A DNA stretch of 64,000 nucleotides, from the NCBI GenBank assembly GCA_002914805.1, contig JXTB01000079.1:104800-168799 (forward strand), written 5' to 3'. Within the stretch, counting starts at the first letter, position 1, and each line of letters starts with the position of its first letter. The translations under genes and the position numbers were made by a program. A model generated the notes under the pieces. That model was not told where the DNA came from. It made no database searches and saw nothing but the letters and a program-made list of their open reading frames with translations. Positions 51,301-59,768 of the stretch are shown piece by piece. The stretch comes from Parasponia andersonii. Lineage: Eukaryota; Streptophyta; Magnoliopsida; Rosales; Cannabaceae.

Positions 51301-54300
51301 TTAGTCGAGGAGCGCAAAGAGCTCTTCATCCTTATCTACCAGGATCGGTTCCGAAGAAGTGGCAGCCTCTTTAGGTAGTTCAGGATAGCTCGTTGGCTGA
51401 GGCTGTAGTGGAGGTGAGCTTGCTGGAAAGTCCTCGAAGGCAAATTTTCTTTTCTTGGAGCCGTCAACCTTCTCTTTCCCTTTTGATGACAGAGTGCTCT
51501 CGGGTGTCTTGATTTTTGTCATGGACCCGAGAGTTGAGGGTGGTGCTCGCAAGCCACTACCGATAACCATCTCTGTATAGATATGTCAGTGAGCGAGGAA
51601 ATATAATACAAAGGTAATTAGAATGCATATATATGATTACCTTCTTCTTGTGGAGCTGGTTGAGGAGCTGGTGGTGACGCTGTCTCTAGAAAGAAAGGTT
51701 CTGAGGCTGGAAGGGTGGCTGGTGCTTTTCCTTTCCTAGTTCTGGAAGACGAGGCACCTAAATCCATCCGTTTCCTTGGCTTCTTCTTCGAGCTCGAGGG
51801 TTTAGACAAAAGGACCGGGGGGTCTGGGAACGTGGCTCCCTTTGGAAGTAGACCGCAAGCGACTAGGTTATTTGAAGTACCTAGTACCTTCCAATTAAAT
51901 TCTTCAATTGGAAGGTCGTTAATTTTATATACCCTTACGAGCTGTTCCTTGGAAAGTCCGGGTCGATCCCTGTTGTCTGCGATGACATTCGAATACGATC
52001 AGTATAAAAGTAACAATTGAAAAAGGCGATAAATTAGAAGACTACCTACCATGATTTTGAAAGAAGTCGTTAGCCGCATAGTCAAAGTGGAAAAATGAAT
52101 TTTTCTATTTTTCCATGTTGTTGCGAACCCCGTAGATTGTTTTTATTGCCTGGTTCGACCATTTGCTCGCATAGAATAAGCCAAGATCTGACGGGTTTGA
52201 TTTCACTTGGTAAAACCAAGAGAATTCTTCAGGAGAATGGGTCTCAAAACCTAATTTATGGTACAGTATATACAAACCTACCATATATCTATAGGTATTA
52301 GGGGTCAGTTGAAAAGGGATGACCTCATAATAGTCAATGATCGATTTTATATACGGATGAAGTGGGAGATTGACGCCACACTTGAAAACTGCTTCAGAAA
52401 AAGAAGCGAGTCCACGTGGTGGAATGTGTGGTCGGTTGAATTCCATAGGTAGGCGGAGGGGTATGGCGATCTTATAGCTACTCGCAATTTTGCTGAGTTT
52501 ATTCGATGTGCAGCTTGTCTTTATATTGGTGCATGACCAATTCCCCTCTACGTATTGATAGCCCAATGAAAATGCAGGGGCATCCTTGATATGTCGGGGC
52601 CACTGGTCCTGGGGGAGATCGCCTATGCGAGGACTACTTTGCCTGACCCCTGTTGTTTCTACCTCGGGTTCCGGCTCAAGGTAGTCTTCGAGGTTAATTG
52701 AGCTAACACTCGAGTCAGATTCTCCAGAAAACGCATTCCCTTCCCTAAATTCCTCACTTCTAGATATCTGAAAAGAAATACGGAGGGATTTAGTCCTATG
52801 CGAGCATCGAGGATTCTCACTATGCCAGTATACTTTAGGAATTCATCCTAGGATTGTACTAATAAGCAAGTTCATCGATTTATTCCTGAGGTCTACAGAT
52901 TCATAAAAATTGTTCGAGCAGTTCGTCAGAAAATAAATGTTTGAGCAATTCGTCAGAAAATAAAATAGGGTATCAGACCTTAGAAATTCTTCTCACGGGT
53001 TTCTCTGACCATTAGCTAGTGAAGTCTACTTTATGAACCGGAAAAGGGAGAAAAATAATTACCATTTCAATTCATTCTGATATGAGATGTGGTTCTATTC
53101 CTAGAAATTGAAATTATTTTTCTGAGAACAGACGAAGAAAAATAAGAGAGAAGAAATGAACTAACCTTTCTTCGGAAGCGGAGGGATTGAGATATGGTTT
53201 GAACTCTGTCAGAGAAGGTACTAGAATTGTGCGAGCTGAAAGACGAAACGGCGCTATAGGATTCTCTGAAACTTTGGGATTTTCTAAGAAAAGATGGAAA
53301 CAGTGTAATGGAGCAGAAACGGATTGATTTCCGATATTTATACCTTAAGCACCGTTAAATCACAGCTGTAGATCAAAGTATTTGATTTTCAGATCTAAAG
53401 GCCGAAGTTCACGAGGGATTTGATTTTTTCCGAAGATAAATCAAAATCTTTCGAAATTTGAAAAGATTTGGTTTAAAAACGACGGTTGGCATCATCGATA
53501 TCCTTGACTCTCCTCGAGTTCTGCTATCTATCTTAGAAAAGGCAACACGTGTTTTCGTCTGTCAGAAAAAGGTACGCGTGATCTTGAGAAAGGTGAGATT
53601 TGAGATCTGGTGACTCTTCGACTCTTCAAGGATCTCAAATCTAGGTCGTGACATCGTATTTTTTAAAGTTCGCACTCACCTACATTAAAAGAAAGCTCCA
53701 TTTTGTCCTAAAGAACTAATGGAGCTAGGGGGCAATTGTTGTGCGGTCTAAAATCCTATGTCAGGTCACATGAGTAGAAGTTAAGTTCGACCTCATCCGA
53801 AAGAGTTGCATGCGACCTCCACTGCATAAATTACGTGCGATCTCCACCACATAAGTTACGTGCGACCTCCTCCGCATAAGTTATGTGCGACCTCCTCCAA
53901 AGAAAAGGAAACTAGTCTCTGCTTCGTCAAACAAGTAACCTACAAGGAAAGGGAAACAGAAGTCTCTCTTTCATGATCGACCAGTTACCCGTTTTAAGTG
54001 GTTACCTAATTATGTTGTTACTCAAATTGTATTACCCGATTGTATAGTTATCCATTTTCACAATTAGGAATATTGAGTTACCCTCACCTATATAAAGGGA
54101 GCTCAATATTTCAGACGGGGATTTTAATTTTCTGATTTCATAATTCTGACTTCCGATTTGAGAGATAGATTTCCAGACGAGACATTGTAACTCTGAGTGC
54201 TTGTAATTCTCCAGAAAATAGTGAAAAACAGTAGACGTAAGCTCATCTTTTTCGGAGCTGAACCACTATAAAATCCTTTGTCTCTTTATTTGTTTTGATT

Positions 54301-57217
54301 AATAACCCAATTTTCACAAGCCACGTCTCTTAATTTTTTCTAAATTTATTGTTGACAAAACCTCCATCAACAGTTTTTAAGTTCTTTTTAACTTTATGCT
54401 AAAATTTAACTTGTTTTGGAACAGAATTCACTAGAAACTAATCTTAGTGATCGGCATGTTCTACCCCGATTTGAAGTTAAGAAGGATTTTATTCTAAATT
54501 TCTCTTTGTAGTTGTTTCTGTCATAGAGATTTCATTGACATAAATTTAACATATGTATGTATTAGTTGTATTAGCGTATTTCTACTATATACTGTTTGAA
54601 TTGAATACATTACTTTTGAGCCTTTCTTTTTGAAAATGGACATAACTTTGAGTGAATACCGAAATTTTGGTTTCTACAAGAAGTTTTGGTCATTGGTATT
54701 ATATTGGATGGTAAGAGTGTGAGACCTTCAGGCTATGACTGAAAATTCAAGAGAAAATGAATGATGGTATAATTCCGACCAAATTTGGTTTTTCACTTGG
54801 ATAAAGGCTTAACATTTAAGATGACAGTAACATGTTTATACTTGCTAAGTTCACAAAGACATGATTTACTTTATTTGATTCCAATTATATCTCTTGTTTC
54901 TAATATTGCTCTTTTTATTCTGATTGATAGGTCATCTGCTCCCTATGTGAAACAGAACAAGATGTGAGTTACTTAGTCATGATTTTCCAAGTAAAAGACT
55001 ACATACATCATAGTAAAGATTTTAAGTGTTTACTATTATATTTTCTGTCTTTAAATCTTATCAGGTCCAGCAATATTGTGTTAATTGTGGAGTTTGCATG
55101 GGAAAATACTTTTGCGGCATATGCAATTTCTTTGATGACGATGTAAGTTTCGGTTGTAATTCTTATTCTTGAGCGACCGAAAGAAAGAGGAACGAAAATA
55201 GAGTTTCGTGTTAGTGTAGTTTTCCTTGATTACCTTTCTGCATTCTGATTTTCCTCATCTCAATATCACTAATAAAACAACTTTGTCATGCCTTTCAATT
55301 TCAAAAGATCAGTTCCATTGTAATCAGTGTGGAATATGCATGTGAGGTTTCCATTTACTTTCTCGGACTGTCTTGACTGATGTCTACTTTCCTAAATGAG
55401 TTTCGATACACTTCACGTTTCTTAATAGCACTCTCCTCTGTGATTTCTTTTTACAGAATAGGAGGCAAGGAAAACTTCTTCCACTGTGACAAATGCGGTA
55501 TGGGAAATGTAATCTGAACCTAAAGCGGATATCTTTTCTCTTTTTTTCAACTAATCTTTTTTACCATGTCCTCTTGTGAACCGAGTTTTTTTTTATCTTA
55601 AAATTTCCTTGGCTTTAGGATGTTGCTACTCGAACTTAATGGCAGATGGACACCATTGTGTCGAAAGGGCTATGCACCAGAACTGCCCTGTTTGCTTCGA
55701 GGTAATTGAACTGTAAATACTAATCTTCTCTAGTTCACTTGGGTTATTACAAAGAACGGAATAATATCGGATTTCTGATTGATAAACTCTTTTTTGTTTT
55801 GATCTGCAGTATCTATTCGATTCGACAAAAGCAATTACTGTCTTACATTGTGGTCACACAATTCATTTCGAGATGGAAAATCACCACCAGTAAATATCTA
55901 CAAACTCTCTCTTACTGATCACAAGCAGAAATTAAAATCATTGTTGCTCAATGAGAAATGAAATATCATAGCTGTGAACCGTCTTTCTTGAACAACTTTG
56001 AAGTGCCCTTTTGTTCTTCAACTCCCCTTTGGCAAAAGTCTTGAGCTAATGAGTACTTTTGTCTTCTAATATGTAGATTTTCATGCCCCGTTTGCTCGAA
56101 GTCCATCTGTGACATGTCTGAACTGTGGAAAAAGTTTGATGAACTGGTACTTAGACGATAACTTCATTATGTTTGTTTCCTCTAGTTTGCAAAAATACTG
56201 CTTCATGTGCTAATATACAACTCAAAAATTTATCGCAGATTGTTGAACAAATCAATAATTGCAGCTCACCAACCAGCCACAATAAGAACAGTGAAAAAGC
56301 AGCCGCAATAGAAATAGTAAAAAGAACAACCATAATAGGAATAGTAAAAAAGGCAGCCGCAATAACAATAATAAAAAGAGCAGCCGTAATAGCAATAGTA
56401 AAAGATAGTGTTCACACCACCTTTTAAGTTCTATAAATACGGAGAGCTTCATCACTTGTTTTACATCCCATTCTAAATCTTATTCCTTTCTAAGAGAGAA
56501 TTCAAGCTTAGGAAGACCTCTTAATGTCCCACTTGTTTTCTCCTAAATTGTTTAGAGAAAATATTTTCTCCTATTTCAAGAGAAAGATGTTCATTTGTTT
56601 TCTCCTTGCATTTAGAGAGAAGTGAGTTGTAATCTCCTTTTCATAGTGAAATTCTTCACAGTTTTATCCGTAGATGTAGCCTAAATTGGGTGAACCACAT
56701 TAATTCTTTTGTGTGTTTTATTTTTTTTATTTTATCCAAATTTTCTCAACTCATATTTTAGCTGTGTGTTATCACTTCCGCAAAGCCGATCTCCTAACAC
56801 AGATTGCTTCAACTCCTATGCTTGAGATATACCGAAACAAGATGGTGAGTAACTAAGGATAAATCTTAAGCTTAATCCATTAGTTTTTCACTCCAAGCCT
56901 GCAAATTTATCTGTAGTCTAACCCTTTTCTTTTGGTATGTGGCACAATTTTAGGTGTGGATCTTATGCAATGATTGCAGCGGCAAATGCCAGGTTCAGTT
57001 CCACGTTATTGCGCACAAATGTCTTGACTGCAAGTCCTACAACACCAGACGAACTCAAGGACCTCCAGCTGCTGCTGCTGCTTCATTCTCCACGAATGTA
57101 GTCGAGATATTCACAGATCGAACCAAACTTTACTTCAAGCAAAGTGACCATTCTTTGATCCCGGGGGCGGGGGGAAGAGTCTTCATTGGAGTAGTTATTT
57201 TGAATGGCGTTGCTTAA
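42382..57217 (+). CDS. CHY/CTCHY/RING zinc-finger protein, RZPF34/CHYR1-like, possibly damaged
   Basis: Twelve exons can be read: 42382-42440, 42539-42626, 54425-54475, 54931-54963, 55065-55142, 55298-55341, 55457-55497, 55619-55701, 55810-55889, 56077-56146, 56803-56844 and 56954-57217, about 310 residues. Domains in order: CHY finger ([20 protein letters not shown]), CTCHY finger ([27 protein letters not shown]), RING (NCPVCFEYLFDS...LHCGHTIH...SCPVCSK) and C-terminal zinc ribbon (VWILCNDC...[13 protein letters not shown]). Relatives are E3 ubiquitin ligases of abscisic-acid and drought signalling. Oddities: the RING lacks the Cys after CGHTIHFE, and about four residues are missing there. 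No GT follows exon 3 after VKK, and splicing at an upstream GT would drop three residues. No AG precedes the in-frame start of exon 6. Intron 2 holds an 11.7-kb retroelement and intron 10 a solo LTR. It may be a functional variant, a pseudogene, or affected by consensus errors. Confidence 0.85.
42702..43329 (+). repeat. 5' LTR of the Tat-type element
   Basis: TGTTGTGCGGTC...CTCTATCAACA, 628 bp. A TATA box (cctatataaaggg, near 43047) marks the promoter. Early in the LTR a short motif, cataaattacgtgcgacctc and variants, recurs about three to four times (42770-42870), like a U3 enhancer array. Confidence 0.92.
43391..45156 (+). mobile_element. gag region of the Tat-type element
   Basis: A basic, Gln/Arg-rich N-terminal part (from [15 protein letters not shown]) is followed by the retrotransposon gag core ([48 protein letters not shown]) around 44365-44620. 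Near 45020-45130 is [20 protein letters not shown], the histidine-rich zinc-knuckle relative typical of Tat/Ogre-type gag. Gag would form the virus-like particle. This region is broken. Confidence 0.85.
45340..48199 (+). mobile_element. pol region: protease, reverse transcriptase, RNase H
   Basis: Protease-like sequence comes first ([15 protein letters not shown], near 45440, NG where D(S/T)G is usual). Reverse transcriptase follows ([20 protein letters not shown] near 46503, [17 protein letters not shown] near 46707, catalytic YVDDMLVKS near 46795) and then RNase H ([17 protein letters not shown] near 47663, YSDSQLVI near 47847). Order and motifs are those of Ty3/gypsy. A low-complexity array lies between protease and reverse transcriptase (listed separately). 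The region is broken in more than one place. Confidence 0.88.
45886..46075 (+). repeat. 24-bp coding minisatellite between protease and reverse transcriptase
   Basis: About eight units of 24 bases (consensus near gtcagtcgagtcatcagacaaagc) encode an eight-residue repeat of the type SSDKASVE, with SVGAAGKA and SIEAAGKA variants at the left. The frame is maintained through the array. Such a linker expansion is not a standard part of the polyprotein. Confidence 0.85.
48206..49820 (+). mobile_element. Integrase region of the Tat-type element
   Basis: The zinc-binding N-terminus reads [19 protein letters not shown]...CDKCQRF (HHCC type, about 48319-48450). The catalytic core follows ([17 protein letters not shown] near 48585, ANGQVEA near 48803) and then the C-terminal part ([18 protein letters not shown]). 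A segment of about 490 bp containing the C-terminal part is present twice (see the repeat at 48969). The region is broken. Confidence 0.85.
48969..49948 (+). repeat. 490-bp tandem duplication joined at a single N
   Basis: The stretch from gatatgaagtgatgatccc (48969) to ggctattacttc (49457) recurs almost unchanged from 49459 to about 49948, with an N at 49458 exactly at the join. I see only a couple of differences. It is either a very recent tandem duplication or an artefact of gap filling. Confidence 0.9.
49965..50145 (+). repeat. Diverged tandem repeat, about 85-bp unit
   Basis: The block atggcagtttttggacaccatgaaacttgg...tttatctcctacttgtttcc is repeated as atggcagttttcagacaccataaaactcgg...ttcatctcctacttgtttcc. 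It lies in the untranslated part between integrase and the antisense region. Confidence 0.7.
50600..53200 (-). mobile_element. Antisense open reading region (aORF) of the Tat-type element
   Basis: Between pol and the 3' LTR the minus strand holds coding-like pieces. One, near 52800-52030, resembles the plant domain Transposase_28 / putative gypsy-type transposon ([52 protein letters not shown]). Two Ser/Pro/Lys-rich pieces lie near 51810-51620 and 51570-51300. A long coiled-coil-like piece rich in E and K lies near 51190-50690 ([20 protein letters not shown]). Antisense genes with introns at this place are known for the Tat lineage; their function is unknown. The pieces are separated by intron-like gaps. 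Confidence 0.75.
53201..53736. other. Region between the antisense ORF and the 3' LTR
   Basis: No coding match. It would hold the promoter and leader of the antisense gene and ends in the polypurine tract at about 53721-53736. Confidence 0.5.
53737..54372 (+). repeat. 3' LTR of the Tat-type element
   Basis: TGTTGTGCGGTC...CTCCATCAACA, 636 bp, clearly paired with 42702-43329. It has a 10-base insertion relative to the 5' LTR near 53970 and about 45-50 substitutions, mostly C/T and G/A. Confidence 0.92.
56241..56799 (+). mobile_element. Solo LTR at the 3' splice site of intron 10
   Basis: It starts TGTTGAACAAATC and ends TCTCCTAACA, 559 bp, with a TATA box (gttctataaatacgg, near 56428) in the same orientation as the host gene. 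A perfect target duplication, CAGAT, flanks it (56236-56240 and 56800-56804). The end region (gggtgaaccacattaattctttt...ccgcaaagccgatctcctaaca) is of copia type. The duplicated CAGAT contains the CAG of the host acceptor, so a CAG|ATTGCTTC acceptor still stands directly before exon 11. Confidence 0.9.
56299..56406 (+). repeat. 27-bp tandem array (four units) in the solo LTR U3
   Basis: Four units of 27 bases (type gcagccgcaatagaaatagtaaaaaga) follow one another upstream of the LTR TATA box, each a few bases different from the next. Confidence 0.85.
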
Positions 57218-57410
57218 GTCTGCCTAAAACACCTTCATTTTGTATATACTAGGCTTCTTTAGTTCTAGTCTTATTTTTCAAGAGATACGAGATTCAACAC
57301 AAATTTTTAGCACTTATTGTCATATACTTAGTATCTATAAGACCGTAATACGAGTATATAGACATAGTAACACATTGTACATTATTACATATTAGACCAT
57401 GGTAGCTCTT
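57218..57410. other. 3' flank of the zinc-finger gene
   Basis: Probably the 3' untranslated region (tttgtatatactagg at 57238). No canonical AATAAA was seen close to the stop. Nothing else is visible. Confidence 0.45.
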
Positions 57411-57960
57411 TATCACGACCTTAGCCTCAAACTAGACAATCATATGGTACTTAGCACAGTCCGTCGTACTAAGCCAACCTACCAACGCTCAAGATGGGGA
57501 TTTAGAATAAACTTTGAGACAAAGTAGCAAAGGATAAAAGAGTTTGAGTGGACGAAAATTTTGTATTACTCTTAGAATGCTTACAACTCTCACAAATGAG
57601 ACTTGTGTACAAATGAACCTGATGGGTCCTTTATATAGGCAAAGCCTAAATCAAATATTATGATTGTGCCAAGTGGCATGATCTTACAAGGAATCTAAAA
57701 TATTTTTAAATAAAGTGGTATTATCTACAAAGATATTTACATAGAGAAATCTATAACAAATATAGCCTAGATCCTTCTAGGAAGTTTACCTACTATTTTG
57801 ACTCTTTCAAGTCATTCTAGGAGTTTCTAAGATCGTCCCAACCCATCTAGTATTATCCGGTCTTGTTTAAAACCTTTTAGGACTTAGTAGCATTATCTAG
57901 AATCTTCTAGCATGGTCAAGGCGTCTCTTGATCATTTTAAAAGTGTCCAACATATTTTGG
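57411..57960 (-). mobile_element. Probable LTR remnant (gypsy-like), approximate ends
   Basis: The plus strand starts tatcacgaccttagcctcaaac, resembling a reversed ...GTCGTGACA LTR end, and a reversed TATA-like ggtcctttatataggc lies near 57627. The right end may be CCAACA at about 57952. No target duplication was found, so the ends are uncertain. It carries no coding sequence. Confidence 0.4.
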
Positions 57961-59473
57961 GGCCTTCTCTTATCTTCTCAGCTGAACAGTATATATAAAG
58001 GATCTTAGAACCATGAGAAGCAAAATTTAGATTTTACGGAGCCAAATAAATCGAGCGTAATATTTTACTTTGAATGTGAACTTCAATGGCTCCTAAAGCA
58101 ACTAACAGTAAATGAATTATGTAAAAGGAACTTAATCTATGAATATCCTTTTTGGGCTTTTCCATTGGGAAATCCCGGGCTAGTAGAGTGTGAGATTTTT
58201 ACATAAAAAGCGTAAGAGAATTCAATTCCATCGATTATAAGAGGAAATTACGTTGAGTGGCACTTTTGGTGATTGATCTTTTCATTTAAGCAATTTTCTT
58301 CTAGAAAAAATACTGCAATCGGACTAATTCCTTTCTTATAAATTGTTATCTATGAAAATACCCGGATTATGAAGATAAGAAGTCTTTTATTTGTTATTAA
58401 TGTTTTTTTTTGGGGCACTATGAATAGACTGCCTCCACTACAATACTTGAAAATATGCTCATTCATTATACCCACATAAAAAATTGCCTCATTAGATTTT
58501 TGCATACAGTACTAGCAAACACAAGGAGGTACCGTTACTTTTGACACTCAACTATGGTTGAGAGTTGAGATGAACCTTTTCAATGAGCTAACCATTATTT
58601 TTGCCCAAACGAAAGAAAATTAAAGGTCTTCTTCTGGAATTGTACTTCAAGTTTTCTTTTTTCATTTTTTTTTTTTTTGAAAGATCGAGTTTTCTAATTA
58701 AAATTTTTGCATGTGTAAGCTTCTTTTTATACCAAGTTTTTTTAGCTCGTACTAGTGAGACATCAAAAGACCTTATGTCCAAAGAAAACTAAATTCGAAT
58801 TACTTAAATGGAGGAGTTACAACCTCACAACAGGCCAACCCACTCAACAAACTGCCTAAGCATTTTGGTCTAACACGAAAGTTGTTCAAAACTCTAACAC
58901 CAATTGACAGAATCTAATGAAAAATTGGTAGTTCAAAAACATTTCCAGATATCAAGTATGATCTACGTACTCTTTGGTACCATAACAAAGTCACTTGCTA
59001 CTTGCTACACATACTTTATTGGTCCATACCATCTTATATTTAGTTTTTGAACAAAGTCATAAGATATTGTTTAGTACATTAATTCCAAGTAGCAAAGAGT
59101 AATTAGTGTTTGTCTTAATCCTGCTGCATCGTTTGTTGCACAAAGACAACAGAACACACATGTAAATGAGACTCTAAAATTGTAACTTAGTTTGAAGCGC
59201 AAATGAATAAAACCCAACTAGAGAAAATAAAATTTAAGTATTTGGTTGCAAAGGAATGCTCTGATATATATGTTTCCCAAAACCAAAATGCAAAAAAGAC
59301 GTGATTGCAGGCATCGCTTTGTAACCAGTACTACTGCACCTCTTCTTAATGTGAAGAGTCCTGAGTTCAAATACCGACTCATTTGAGTTAATAATGATTA
59401 TAAAAAAAAAATATAAAAAAAAGACTGAAAAAATGTAGTATAACATATATGCATATATATTTATATATATATG
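57961..59473. other. AT-rich intergenic stretch
   Basis: No gene is visible. Minor items are a small inverted repeat ctcaac-tatg-gttgag (58549-58564), poly-T at 58669-58679, and at about 59345-59385 a gagttcaaataccgactc phrase resembling a tRNA-type B box, too weak to call a SINE. Confidence 0.45.
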
Positions 59474-59712
59474 GTTGCCAATCCAATAAGTATTTTTTTT
59501 CTTTAGCTATGGATAGGTATTTTTTTTTTAGTCGTTGAATCACCATTTAATGGTGATCCAATGGCTATAATGAAGTGCATGAAAAGACTTAGATTATTAA
59601 TGCTCCTTCTCTCTTACTTTTTACAATAAAAAAAATGTGCATGCTAAATTTTCATTGGCCAAATTGATACTTATGCACAGATAAAAAAAAAATACCTAAT
59701 GGATTGGTGCCC
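59474..59712. mobile_element. MITE in a TA run, copy 2
   Basis: Same family as 39615-39848: the left end reads GTTGCCAATCCAATAAGTAT and the right end reverse-complemented GGGCACCAATCCATTAGGTAT, about 239 bp, again embedded in a TA microsatellite (59461-59472 and 59713-59768). The interior keeps aatcaccatttaatggtgatccaatggctataatgaag, including the central palindrome. Confidence 0.65.
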
Positions 59713-59732
59713 ATATATATATATATTATATA

Positions 59733-59768
<36 letters not shown>

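Larger units (their letters stand above)
42702..54372 (+). mobile_element. Ty3/gypsy Tat-type LTR retrotransposon, nearly full length, in intron 2
   Basis: The element is bounded by two LTRs (42702-43329 and 53737-54372) and a perfect 5-bp target repeat GTTTT (42697-42701 and 54373-54377). A primer-binding-site-like stretch (ttggcactagaaggaggg) follows the 5' LTR and a purine tract (ggagctagggggcaa) precedes the 3' LTR. Parts in order: gag, protease/reverse transcriptase/RNase H, integrase, then a region with antisense open frames. By my hand count the LTRs differ at roughly 45-50 positions over about 630 bp, mostly transitions. That suggests an insertion some millions of years old, depending on the rate used. 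The coding regions are interrupted in several places, so the element is not intact. Confidence 0.93.

Noticed and set aside
59290-59400. Possible SINE with a B-box-like gagttcaaatac
   Set aside because: The A box is unconvincing and no target duplication is visible.
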